Positions 1 through 7,591 of a stretch of 40,831 nt of DNA are shown piece after piece. Made by a program: the position numbers and the translations under genes. The notes beneath the pieces are model-generated. The model worked only from the letters and a program-made list of their open reading frames with translations. It searched no databases and had not been told where the DNA came from. The DNA is from JBAZDV01 sp041669745 (GTDB lineage Archaea > Thermoplasmatota > Thermoplasmata > Methanomassiliicoccales > Methanomethylophilaceae): assembly GCA_041669745.1 (NCBI GenBank), contig JBAYAO010000001.1, forward strand, positions 1 through 40,831, given 5' to 3'. Each line of letters starts with the position of its first letter. The stretch's first letter is position 1.

Positions 1-506
1 AGAAAAGGGAGGATTGCAGTTACATGAGGGAGGAAAGCATCCGTCTCGATGATATGGAACCTCTGCTCGCGGTACCTCACAGGGTGGATGATGTCAGACC
101 CGTATCCGATTTCGAGGGGGTGCAGCTCGATCAGGTTTTCGTGGGCACGTGCACCAACGGCAGATATGGGGACCTGAAACGTTTTGCCGACATCGTGAGG
201 GGGAGGAAGGTCAAGGTCAGGACGATAGTCGTCCCCGCATCGAGAGCCGTTCTTCTCAAGGCAATGAGCACCGGCATCATAAGGGACATCATCGAATCCG
301 GCGCTGTGCTCTGCAATCCAGGATGCGGACCGTGTCTCGGAGCGCACCAGGGTGTACTGGCCGATGGAGAGACGGGTCTATCGACCGCCAACAGGAATTT
401 CAAGAACAGGATGGGTGTAGGCGCGAAATACTATCTCTCGTCGCCTACGACCGCGGCATTCTCTGCATTGAGAGGCGAGATAACTTCACCGGGGGATATG
501 TCATGA
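1..506 (+). CDS. aksD: Homoaconitase/isopropylmalate dehydratase large subunit, C-terminal part (5' end outside window)
   Basis: The reading frame is open to the left edge without a stop, so only the last ~168 residues of a ~420-residue protein are present; the ATG at 24 is internal. The visible part holds all three [4Fe-4S] cysteines of the aconitase family: one in GTCTNG and two in NPGCGPCLG. The family hydrates and dehydrates C6-C9 tricarboxylic acids in the cytoplasm. The large subunit alone does not separate LeuC from AksD; the call to homoaconitase rests on the small subunit that overlaps it by 4 bp (ATGA) and carries YLRT. Together with aksE and aksF it would lengthen 2-oxoglutarate toward 2-oxosuberate for coenzyme B. 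Family assignment is certain, substrate is inferred. Confidence 0.88.
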   Translation, partial: KREDCSYMREESIRLDDMEPLLAVPHRVDDVRPVSDFEGVQLDQVFVGTCTNGRYGDLKRFADIVRGRKVKVRTIVVPASRAVLLKAMSTGIIRDIIESGAVLCNPGCGPCLGAHQGVLADGETGLSTANRNFKNRMGVGAKYYLSSPTTAAFSALRGEITSPGDMS

Positions 507-973
507 AGGGCGTCGTCATAAGACTGGGTGACGATGTGGACACTGACCAGATAATCGCCGGAAGATATCTGAGGACCAAGGACAGAACCGTCTGGGCGGA
601 ACACGCGTTCGAGGATCTGGATCCGAGTCTGTCGTCCCGTCTCAGGGGCGGGGTCATCGTCGCCGGGAAGAACATGGGCTGCGGATCGTCACGTGAACAG
701 GCGGCCATCGCTCTCAGGGAGGCAGGAGTGGTCGCAGTGGTCGCGGAGAGCTTTGCCAGGATATTCTTCAGGAATGCGATAAACAGGGGCATACCACTGT
801 TCGAGGTTCCCGGGGGCATCACATGCGATGAGGGAGACGAGATCAACGTATCCTTGGAGCGGTCGTGTGTAGAGGTGGACGGACATACGTATCAGGCTCT
901 GAGACTATCAGATAGGATGAAGGAGATCATAGATGCCGGCGGGCTCATCGAGCTAAGGAGGAGGGGCGTTTGA
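503..973 (+). CDS. aksE: Homoaconitase small subunit
   Basis: 156 residues, the usual length for the swivelling small subunit. The frame is open further upstream but the start is set at 503 because this ATG overlaps the stop of the large-subunit gene and gives the family N-terminus (MKGVVIRLGDDVDTD). The conserved GCGSSREQA motif is near residues 59-67. The substrate-recognition loop reads Y22-L23-R24-T25. In characterised methanogen enzymes YLRT marks homoaconitase and YLVY-type loops mark isopropylmalate isomerase (recalled from the Methanocaldococcus work), so I call AksE rather than LeuD. It pairs with the upstream large subunit to convert homocitrate and its longer homologues to the homoiso forms. 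Confidence 0.85.
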   Translation: MKGVVIRLGDDVDTDQIIAGRYLRTKDRTVWAEHAFEDLDPSLSSRLRGGVIVAGKNMGCGSSREQAAIALREAGVVAVVAESFARIFFRNAINRGIPLFEVPGGITCDEGDEINVSLERSCVEVDGHTYQALRLSDRMKEIIDAGGLIELRRRGV

Positions 974-1929
974 GGATCGCAGTGGTCAGAGGCGACGGTA
1001 TCGGTGAAGAGGTGGTACCGGAGGCTGTCAGGGTACTAAGGCATTATGCACCCGGCGCTGAATACTTCGAAGTGGAGGTCGGATACGGCAAATGGAAGAG
1101 GTGCGGGGTCGGATGCGATGATGAGGATATAGAATCCCTGAGGGAAGCGGATTCCATCCTCTTCGGTGCCATAACGACACTTCCTGATCCGGGTTACAAG
1201 AGCATCATGCTTAGGATAAGGCATGACCTCGGTCTTTATGCCAACCTCAGACCGGTGTACGGTGACGGATTCAACATCATGGTGGTACGCGAGAATTCCG
1301 AGGGCCTGTATTCCGGCATAGAGGAGATAGGCGACACCAGATCCACCACCCTGAGGGTGGTGACGAAGAAGGCGAGCGAGCGCATAGCGAGATGCGCATG
1401 CGATATACTGCTGAAGGATTTCAAAGGCGGCACCCTTACGATAGGGAACAAGGCCAATGCCATAAAGTCGGATGTGCTCTTCCGGGACACGTGCATAAGG
1501 GTGGCGGACGAGATGGGTGTTCCCTACAGAACGTCGTATATCGACGCACTCACATTCGATGCCATACAGAATCCGCAGAAATATGACGTGATAGTCACGA
1601 CGAACGTTTTCGGAGACATACTCAGTGACGCATTGGGGCATCTGGTGGGCGGCCTTGGTATGCTTCCGAGCGCGAACATAGGCGACGATTGTGCGCTTTT
1701 CGAACCTGTACACGGCAGTGCGCCCGACATCGCCGGAAAAGGTCTGGCCAATCCGATAGCGGCCATAAGGAGCGCCGGCATGCTGCTCGAGTACAACGGT
1801 ATACGCTGTGGTGTCGAGATAGAGGATGCGATAAGAGAGGTCATATCGTCCGGCATAAGGACCAGGGACCTCGGAGGGACCGCGGATACGGCATCGTTCT
1901 GCGATGCATTGATGGACAGACTTGACTGA
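970..1929 (+). CDS. aksF: Homoisocitrate/isopropylmalate dehydrogenase family
   Basis: 319 residues of the beta-decarboxylating isocitrate/isopropylmalate dehydrogenase family. It starts with TTG overlapping the aksE stop by 4 bp; no nearby ATG gives the RIAVVRGDGIGEEVVPEA N-terminus. VVRENSEGLYSG is the substrate-binding helix and the later GDILSDALGHLVGGLG holds the metal-binding aspartates. The expected reaction is NAD-dependent oxidation and decarboxylation of homoisocitrate and longer homologues to 2-oxoadipate, 2-oxopimelate and 2-oxosuberate. LeuB cannot be excluded from sequence alone, because archaeal LeuB and AksF share the RENxEGLY motif; the operon with a YLRT homoaconitase favours AksF. 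Confidence 0.78.
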   Translation: MRIAVVRGDGIGEEVVPEAVRVLRHYAPGAEYFEVEVGYGKWKRCGVGCDDEDIESLREADSILFGAITTLPDPGYKSIMLRIRHDLGLYANLRPVYGDGFNIMVVRENSEGLYSGIEEIGDTRSTTLRVVTKKASERIARCACDILLKDFKGGTLTIGNKANAIKSDVLFRDTCIRVADEMGVPYRTSYIDALTFDAIQNPQKYDVIVTTNVFGDILSDALGHLVGGLGMLPSANIGDDCALFEPVHGSAPDIAGKGLANPIAAIRSAGMLLEYNGIRCGVEIEDAIREVISSGIRTRDLGGTADTASFCDALMDRLD

Positions 1930-1941
1930 GGAGGTTTCAAC

Positions 1942-3303
1942 ATGGATGTTATTAACCCGGCTGACAACAGGAAGATCGGAACGGCGAGGGATTTCACGGA
2001 AGAGATGGTGCATGACACCATCGGGACCCTGGAAAAAGGATTCACGGAGTGGTCCTCACGCAATCCCACGGCACGCGGCGGGATACTGTTCAGGGCCGCA
2101 GAGACGATAAGACGGGACCAGGACAGGCTCGCATCGATACTCACTACCGAGCAGGGTAAACCCCTTTACGAGGCAAGATACGAGATACAAGGGGTAGCAG
2201 CCGTCATGGAGTTCTATGCCTCTGTGGCGGGAACTATAGGCGGTCATACCCTGCCGAAAGCGGATTACGGTCATGCGTTCACGAAAAAGACACCATTGGG
2301 GGTGTGCGGTGCCATAATACCGTGGAATATGCCGGCACTGATAATGGCCTGGAAGATATGTCCCGCGCTGGTATCAGGGAACACGATGATACTCAAGACG
2401 GCCTCTGCGACGCCGCTCACGAACATCGGGATCGCGGAGATATTATTCGGCGCAGGACTTCCCCGTGACGTTCTTGCCGTGGTCACTGGCCAAGGTAGCA
2501 TCGTGGGTGCCGCCGTGGCGGCAGACGAGAGGATCAAGCACCTGTCGTTCACCGGATCGGTGGAGACCGGGGACAGGATCGCGAAGACGGTCAACGCCAG
2601 AAGGACGCGTCTCACCCTCGAATTGGGAGGAAGCGACCCGATGATAGTCTGCGAGGATGCGGATATCGACAGAGCGGTCGCGGGAGCGGTCTCTGGCAGG
2701 TTCTTCAACTGCGGCCAGACATGCACAGCGGTCAAGAGACTCTTCGTTGCGGACGGTATCGCCGACGAATTCATCTCCAAACTGAAACACGGTACGGAAT
2801 CGCTCAGGGTCGGCGACGGTACCGCGGAGGGAACGACCATGGGACCTCTGAACAGTGTCTCCGGGCTAAGGGACATGGAGGACGCCGTGGAGAGTGCGAG
2901 AGACTGCGGGGACGTCATAACCGGCGGTGTCAAACCGCACGGTCCCGGAAATTTCTATTCCCCGACGCTGATATCCGATCCGGAGCCGGGATGCAGACTG
3001 CTGACAGAGGAGATATTCGGTCCAGTACTGCCGATAGTCAGGTTCGACGGTCTGGACGAGGCCATACGCATGGCGAACGATTCCAGGTTCGGTCTCGGCG
3101 CTTCGATATGGACCAAAGACATCGGGACGGCCTGTAAGGCCACGGACAGGATAGATTCCGGCATACTGTGGATCAACCGCCATATGAGGATCCCTCCCGA
3201 GGTACCATTCGGAGGTGTCAAGGACAGCGGCATAGGCCGTGAGAACGGTCTTTCGGCTCTGGAGCAATATCTCACCGAGAAGACCGTGATCCTGTCACCG
3301 TGA
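1942..3303 (+). CDS. NAD(P)-dependent aldehyde dehydrogenase, succinate-semialdehyde dehydrogenase-like
   Basis: 453 residues of the ALDH superfamily. The catalytic cysteine is C261 in NCGQTC, the general base E227 in LELGG, and N129 in PWNMP stabilises the oxyanion. The FTGS motif of the Rossmann fold is at 203-206. A strong ribosome site (GAGGAGG) precedes the ATG 12 bp after aksF, so it belongs to the aks operon. The overall look is closest to semialdehyde dehydrogenases acting on omega-oxo acids. Decarboxylation of 2-oxosuberate gives 7-oxoheptanoate (pimelate semialdehyde), so this enzyme may act on a product or side product of the pathway. Alternatives are a lactaldehyde dehydrogenase for F420 synthesis or an unrelated housekeeping role. 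Family is certain, substrate is not. Confidence 0.85.
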   Translation: MDVINPADNRKIGTARDFTEEMVHDTIGTLEKGFTEWSSRNPTARGGILFRAAETIRRDQDRLASILTTEQGKPLYEARYEIQGVAAVMEFYASVAGTIGGHTLPKADYGHAFTKKTPLGVCGAIIPWNMPALIMAWKICPALVSGNTMILKTASATPLTNIGIAEILFGAGLPRDVLAVVTGQGSIVGAAVAADERIKHLSFTGSVETGDRIAKTVNARRTRLTLELGGSDPMIVCEDADIDRAVAGAVSGRFFNCGQTCTAVKRLFVADGIADEFISKLKHGTESLRVGDGTAEGTTMGPLNSVSGLRDMEDAVESARDCGDVITGGVKPHGPGNFYSPTLISDPEPGCRLLTEEIFGPVLPIVRFDGLDEAIRMANDSRFGLGASIWTKDIGTACKATDRIDSGILWINRHMRIPPEVPFGGVKDSGIGRENGLSALEQYLTEKTVILSP

Positions 3304-3470
3304 CACTCCGTCATATGTTGCAGGTTATATGTGCGGATCCGGGGATTTACTGGACCGGGACCGGTATACAACGTGATCACGATCCAGAACAACCGAAAGC
3401 CGATCGCATGCATTTACACACCGATCGAAAAAGTCGTGTCGATACGGCATTGCATAAAGAGGCACGGTGG

Positions 3471-4811
3471 TCAGAGGAACATCGTCATGTATATCGGTAT
3501 GTATACGATATCCCCTTCCATTCTGAGGTCTTTGGAGTGTATGACATATCCTTCGTTGACTATCGATGGGAACTTATCCATGAAACGATCCAGTGAGGCG
3601 TGTTTGCTGGATACGCCGGATTTCGATTCGATAGGTACGATCTTCTCGCCGTCGGCGATCATGAAATCGACCTCCTGCATATTTGTTGAGTCATTGGCGT
3701 AAAATTTACAGAATCTCAGTTTATGTCCGGTAGCTGTCAGTTCCTGAGCCACCATATTCTCAAAGAACATTCCCTTGTTCACGGCCATTTTGTTCTTGAG
3801 GAGATTTCTGTACACCTCTTCGCGGTTTCCGGTATTCGATCTGAAGGACGCAGTGATCAGGAGTCCGGTATCTGCCATGTATATTTTGAACGAATTCTCA
3901 TCAAGATTGAGATCCAATGCAGGACCTGGATCGCTGTTGCGGTAGCATATGTTCACCATCTTGGATTCTCCAAGCCAGGTCACGCTGTCGTAGTACTCCC
4001 TGGTTTTCGTTCCTCTTCTCATCATCGACGGGCTGAAAGTCTTCTCGTGCTTGGATAGGAATGAAGGTATCTGTTCGAATATGCGTTTGGACTTGAGTCC
4101 GCGGTCAGCTTTTATCTTCGAGGTATCATCGGAATACAGGTTCAGTATTGCTTGTTTCACGTTCTCTACGCTTTCGAAATTGTTGTTCTCGATGTAAGCA
4201 ACCACCGCCTGCGGCATTCCGCCGACGAGCATATACAGGATGTACCGATCCATGATCTGTTTATGCAGAACATCTCCCAGGGGGACAAGCTTTTCGAATG
4301 CGTCTCTGATTATTTGGATCGTAACCTCGTTGTTCTGAGCCCACAGGAATTCTTCGAAATCCATCGGATGCATCTCAATGGATATTTCTTCCGAAGGGAT
4401 CAGAATATCCTTCACATTTTGTTTTATCGAGAGGAGGGATCCCGTCTCTATGTAGTCGTAGCGTCCGTCGGCCACAAAGTGTTTGATCATCTGTCTGGCA
4501 AAAGGGAACAGCTGTACTTCGTCGAATACAATCACAGATTCGCGTTCGTACAGAATGGTGTTGTAAGTGTCTTGTAGGAACAGGAATATCTTGTCAAGAT
4601 TTCCTGCATTCTGAGTGAATATCTCTTTGACCGCGTTATCAATTTTCGAGAAATCAATCAGAATGAACGTTTTATATTCGTTCTTGGCAAATTTTTCAAC
4701 GACAGTGGTCTTCCCGACACGTCTGGCGCCCTTGATCAGGAGAGCACATCTGCCATCGTATTCCTTTTTCCAATCGAGTATCCTATCATATATCTTCCTT
4801 TTGAAATCCAT
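3471..4811 (-). CDS. AAA-type ATPase with C-terminal DUF4143 domain
   Basis: 446 residues. Walker A is GARRVGKTT (28-36), Walker B is VIVFDEVQ, and the C-terminal half matches the DUF4143/restriction-fold-like region ending in an ESKSG motif, where a nuclease-like fold would have its lysine. This family is widespread, patchy and usually transferred horizontally in archaea and bacteria; no biochemical function is established. Base composition is clearly more AT-rich than the genes on either side, it stands alone, and it sits beside tRNA-Ser, all consistent with acquisition. The region upstream of its ATG carries phased repeats listed separately. I would not call it a defence gene on this evidence. 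Confidence 0.85.
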   Translation of the reverse strand: MDFKRKIYDRILDWKKEYDGRCALLIKGARRVGKTTVVEKFAKNEYKTFILIDFSKIDNAVKEIFTQNAGNLDKIFLFLQDTYNTILYERESVIVFDEVQLFPFARQMIKHFVADGRYDYIETGSLLSIKQNVKDILIPSEEISIEMHPMDFEEFLWAQNNEVTIQIIRDAFEKLVPLGDVLHKQIMDRYILYMLVGGMPQAVVAYIENNNFESVENVKQAILNLYSDDTSKIKADRGLKSKRIFEQIPSFLSKHEKTFSPSMMRRGTKTREYYDSVTWLGESKMVNICYRNSDPGPALDLNLDENSFKIYMADTGLLITASFRSNTGNREEVYRNLLKNKMAVNKGMFFENMVAQELTATGHKLRFCKFYANDSTNMQEVDFMIADGEKIVPIESKSGVSSKHASLDRFMDKFPSIVNEGYVIHSKDLRMEGDIVYIPIYMTMFL

Positions 4812-4834
4812 GGTATATGCCAGAATAATTGTAT

Positions 4835-4907
4835 TACACCTATATTAGTTTGTGTACGCACACATAATACACCTGTATTAAATCACAAAGTGCATTGGAA
4901 TACACCT
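4835..4907. repeat. Three TACACCT heptamers at exact 33-bp spacing upstream of the ATPase gene
   Basis: TACACCT occurs at 4835-4841, 4868-4874 and 4901-4907, each exactly 33 bp after the last, roughly three helical turns. On the ATPase coding strand the copies read AGGTGTA, and the first two share more context (AATAYAGGTGTA). Between copies one and two is the inverted repeat TGTGT-ACGC-ACACA (4851-4864). The copy nearest the gene overlaps a TATA-like stretch about 30 bp from the start codon. A fourth TACACCT lies at 5085-5091 just in front of tRNA-Ser, out of phase. A regulatory role is inferred. Confidence 0.5.
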
Positions 4908-4980
4908 CTGAACATTTATCGAACCGGTATTCTCGACCAGATTCAGCACCTACGTTCTTGCATAACATCGAAAAGAAGAA

Positions 4981-5066
4981 TGGCGCCGAGGGAGAGATTC
5001 GAACTCCCGAGGCGGAACGCCAGCGGTTTTCGAGACCGCCACCTTACCGGACTAGATTACCTCGGC
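4981..5066 (-). tRNA. tRNA-Ser (anticodon CGA), CCA encoded
   Basis: On the minus strand the acceptor stem GCCGAGG pairs with CCTCGGC, followed by discriminator G and an encoded CCA. The anticodon stem GCGGT/ACCGC encloses the loop CTCGAAA, giving anticodon CGA for codon UCG. A long variable arm of class II type is present, and the T loop reads TTCGAAT. No intron. A TATA-like TTAAAAATAGG lies about 30 bp upstream. Confidence 0.95.
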
Positions 5067-5148
5067 TCGATTCCGAACAATCCTTACACCTATTTTTAAC
5101 TTACCTGTCAGAAAATCTTGTTTATACGATAAGTGTCATGACGGAAAG

Positions 5149-5820
5149 ATGATCCAGAACGACATACCGGATCCAAAGGGTTATGACGGGCGTGTTCCGC
5201 TGACTATACCCGGATACGAGGAGATCCATAAGCGCATAGCGGACACGGTCGGCAGTCTGGACGAGAGGCCGAGGTACTGGTTGGACACAGGTTGCGGGAC
5301 AGGAACATTGGTCGCCGGTAACGTGGACCGTTTTCCGGATACCGAGTTCATACTCGCCGATCCATCGTCCGGCATGCAGGATGCTGCACGTTCGAAACTC
5401 AGCGGAAAACAGAACTGTTCCTTCGTAGAGAAAGGTACAGAGGATGTAAATTTCGGGAACGGTACGTTGGACGTGATAACGGCAGTCCTCTGTCACGGTT
5501 ACTACGACAGGGAGGGTCGAAGGAAGGCGACTGAAAACTGCTACAGGCTGCTCAGGGAGGGCGGCCTGTATTTCACAGTGGAGCATATCCGTCAGGACAC
5601 GGATGAGGAGACCGATGCCGCCATGGGCAGATGGAGAAAATTCCTCATAGAAGGCGGTCGAACACCGGAGGAGACGGACGCATATCTCGACAGACGCGAT
5701 ACCGTATTCTTTCCTATAACCGTGCGGGAGCACACGGACCTTCTCAAGGAATGCGGTTTCAGAGAGGTGAATGTTTTTTGGAGGTCATGCTCAGATGCGG
5801 GGTTCCTCGCTTCGAAGTGA
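5149..5820 (+). CDS. Class I SAM-dependent methyltransferase
   Basis: 223 residues. The SAM-binding motif I is WLDTGCGTGTLV (44-55), followed by the acidic motif II LADPS and DVITAVL as motif IV. The substrate is unknown; the C-terminal half has no recognisable specialised domain. A TATA-like TTTATACG at 5121 puts the expected transcript start almost on the ATG at 5149, so the mRNA is probably leaderless. The ATG at 5138 is out of frame and stops at once. It stands alone between tRNA-Ser and purH. The family is secure. Confidence 0.85.
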   Translation: MIQNDIPDPKGYDGRVPLTIPGYEEIHKRIADTVGSLDERPRYWLDTGCGTGTLVAGNVDRFPDTEFILADPSSGMQDAARSKLSGKQNCSFVEKGTEDVNFGNGTLDVITAVLCHGYYDREGRRKATENCYRLLREGGLYFTVEHIRQDTDEETDAAMGRWRKFLIEGGRTPEETDAYLDRRDTVFFPITVREHTDLLKECGFREVNVFWRSCSDAGFLASK

Positions 5821-5897
5821 TGATGTGAAACCCTTGTGTGATTAGCTTTATTACGGACCATTGACTACACATGACGGTGTATTCGGGGGAGAATGCG

Positions 5898-7448
5898 ATG
5901 GCAACGATCAAAAGAGCCTTGATAAGTGTTTCTGACAAAGACGGAATCGTCGATTTTGCGAAAGGACTGGTGGATCTCGGAGTGGAGATCATCTCCACGG
6001 GCGGTACGTACAGACTGCTCACGCAGAACGGCCTTCCCGTTAAGGAGGTCTCCGAGGTGACGGGATTCCCGGAGATGCTGGACGGACGCGTCAAGACACT
6101 CCATCCCAGGATACATGCGGGAATACTCGCCAGGAGGGATATTCCAGAACACATGGATGCGATCGGGGAGAAAGGCATCGAGACCATAGACATGGTCGTG
6201 GTGAATCTCTATCCGTTCAAGCAGACGGTCCTCAAGGAAGGGGTCAAGTTCGATGACATCGTGGAGAACATAGACATCGGCGGACCCAGCCTGATCCGTG
6301 CCGCGGCCAAGAATTACAAATCGGTCGCAGTGGTCACATCGCCGGACCAGTATGCTCCGGTATTGGAACAGCTGAAGGCCGACGGGAAGTTGGATGACGG
6401 CATACTGTCAAAACTGATGGCGGAGGCGTTCATCACGACCGCCAATTACGATGCCATGATAGCCTGTCAGATGAACAGGAGATTCGGAGGCAGGTTCCCT
6501 GCGTCGTTCCCGATCCCCTCCGAGAAGGTCATGGATCTCAGATACGGAGAGAATCCGAACCAGAAGGCGGCATTCTACAGAGATCCGTTCACACCAGGTC
6601 CGACAGTATCGAAAATGGAGCAGCTTCACGGCAAGGAACTGTCCTACAATAACATCCTGGACATGGACAAGGCGTTGGATATCGCTATGGACTTCGAGAA
6701 ACCCACCGCAGTCGTTATGAAGCACACGAACCCCTGCGGTCTTGCCAGTGCCGATAATATCTACGATGCGTTCGTTACCTCATACGCGGTCGATCCGATG
6801 TCCGCATACGGTTGTGTGATCTGCATCAACAGACCCTGCGATCTGAGGGTCGCAGAGGAGATGGCCAAGCATTTCGTGGAAGTGGTCGTGGCACCAAGCT
6901 TCGACAAGGATGCATTGGAACTTCTGGAGAAGAAGAAGAACATCCGTCTCATGACGACGAATGCGCCGATCGGCCCTGCATACAGGGTCAGGGAATACAA
7001 GATGAAGAAGGTCCAGGGTGGATTGTTGGTACAGACCGATGAGGATGTTCCGGTCGACCGCAGCAATCTCAAGGTAATAACGAAGCGTGCACCGACCGAG
7101 AAGGAGATCGATGCCATGCTCTTCGCGTGGAAGCTCGCCAAGCACGTTACGTCGAATTGCGTCGTATATGTCAAGGACGAACGTGCGGTGGGTATAGGGG
7201 CGGGACAGATGAGCCGTGTGGATTCTGCAAAGATCGCGACCATGAAGGCCAATGAGCCGACGCAGGGCTGTGTAATGGCATCCGATGCGTTCTTCCCGTT
7301 CAGAGATGGTGTCGACGAGGCCGCCAAGGCCGGTGTTACAGCTATAATCCAGCCCGGAGGGTCCATAAGGGATGAGGAAGTGATCGCTGCCGCGAACGAG
7401 CACGGAATGGCGATGGTGTTCACCGGTTGCCGTGTGTTCAGGCACTGA
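5898..7448 (+). CDS. purH: Bifunctional AICAR formyltransferase/IMP cyclohydrolase
   Basis: 516 residues, the full bacterial-type length. The N-terminal MGS-like cyclohydrolase domain begins SVSDKDGIVDF and contains STGGT; the C-terminal transformylase has the catalytic K275-H276 in KHTNPCG and the late GGSIRDEEVI motif. It catalyses the last two steps of IMP synthesis using 10-formyltetrahydrofolate. An in-frame ATG at 5871 exists, but ATG 5898 has a ribosome site (GGGGGA) at good distance and gives the family N-terminus. Many methanogens use the PurP/PurO route; a folate-dependent PurH fits lineages without the tetrahydromethanopterin methyl branch. Confidence 0.95.
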   Translation: MATIKRALISVSDKDGIVDFAKGLVDLGVEIISTGGTYRLLTQNGLPVKEVSEVTGFPEMLDGRVKTLHPRIHAGILARRDIPEHMDAIGEKGIETIDMVVVNLYPFKQTVLKEGVKFDDIVENIDIGGPSLIRAAAKNYKSVAVVTSPDQYAPVLEQLKADGKLDDGILSKLMAEAFITTANYDAMIACQMNRRFGGRFPASFPIPSEKVMDLRYGENPNQKAAFYRDPFTPGPTVSKMEQLHGKELSYNNILDMDKALDIAMDFEKPTAVVMKHTNPCGLASADNIYDAFVTSYAVDPMSAYGCVICINRPCDLRVAEEMAKHFVEVVVAPSFDKDALELLEKKKNIRLMTTNAPIGPAYRVREYKMKKVQGGLLVQTDEDVPVDRSNLKVITKRAPTEKEIDAMLFAWKLAKHVTSNCVVYVKDERAVGIGAGQMSRVDSAKIATMKANEPTQGCVMASDAFFPFRDGVDEAAKAGVTAIIQPGGSIRDEEVIAAANEHGMAMVFTGCRVFRH

Positions 7449-7506
7449 TCTCATACAATCTCGGAATGGATTCTTTTCATCGAAAACGGATGTGTTCGGG
7501 TCTGGA

Positions 7507-7520
7507 ACGAACATGTTCGT
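7507..7520. promoter_or_regulatory. Palindromic operator candidate upstream of the mtaA/mtbA-like gene
   Basis: A perfect 14-bp palindrome ACGAACATGTTCGT. Its 12-bp core CGAACATGTTCG recurs at 9388-9399. It ends about 8 bp before the TATA-like ATTTATCT (7527-7534), the position expected for an archaeal activator or repressor site. The predicted transcript start (~7556) leaves a leader of about 36 nt with the ribosome site GGAGGTGA. Neither copy lies inside a coding region. Confidence 0.65.
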
Positions 7521-7591
7521 GATTTCATTTATCTCATCACAGTTCGGTGTCGTCTCGGGCAGAGACTTGGAAAACCGCGGAGGTGAATATG

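Noticed and set aside
1036..2013. Long open frame on the minus strand opposite aksF
   Set aside because: A codon-bias shadow of aksF; translation is unlike any protein and has no promoter or ribosome site.
3471..4811. DUF4143 ATPase as part of a defence system
   Set aside because: No nuclease, toxin, reverse transcriptase or other defence partner lies next to it; the family occurs widely as a lone gene.
4835..4907. Short CRISPR-like array
   Set aside because: Only a heptamer repeats, the spacing sequence is not spacer-like, and no cas gene is present.
4981..5066. Attachment site duplicated from tRNA-Ser around the ATPase
   Set aside because: I could not find a second copy of the tRNA 3' end on the far side of the ATPase gene, and no integrase is present.
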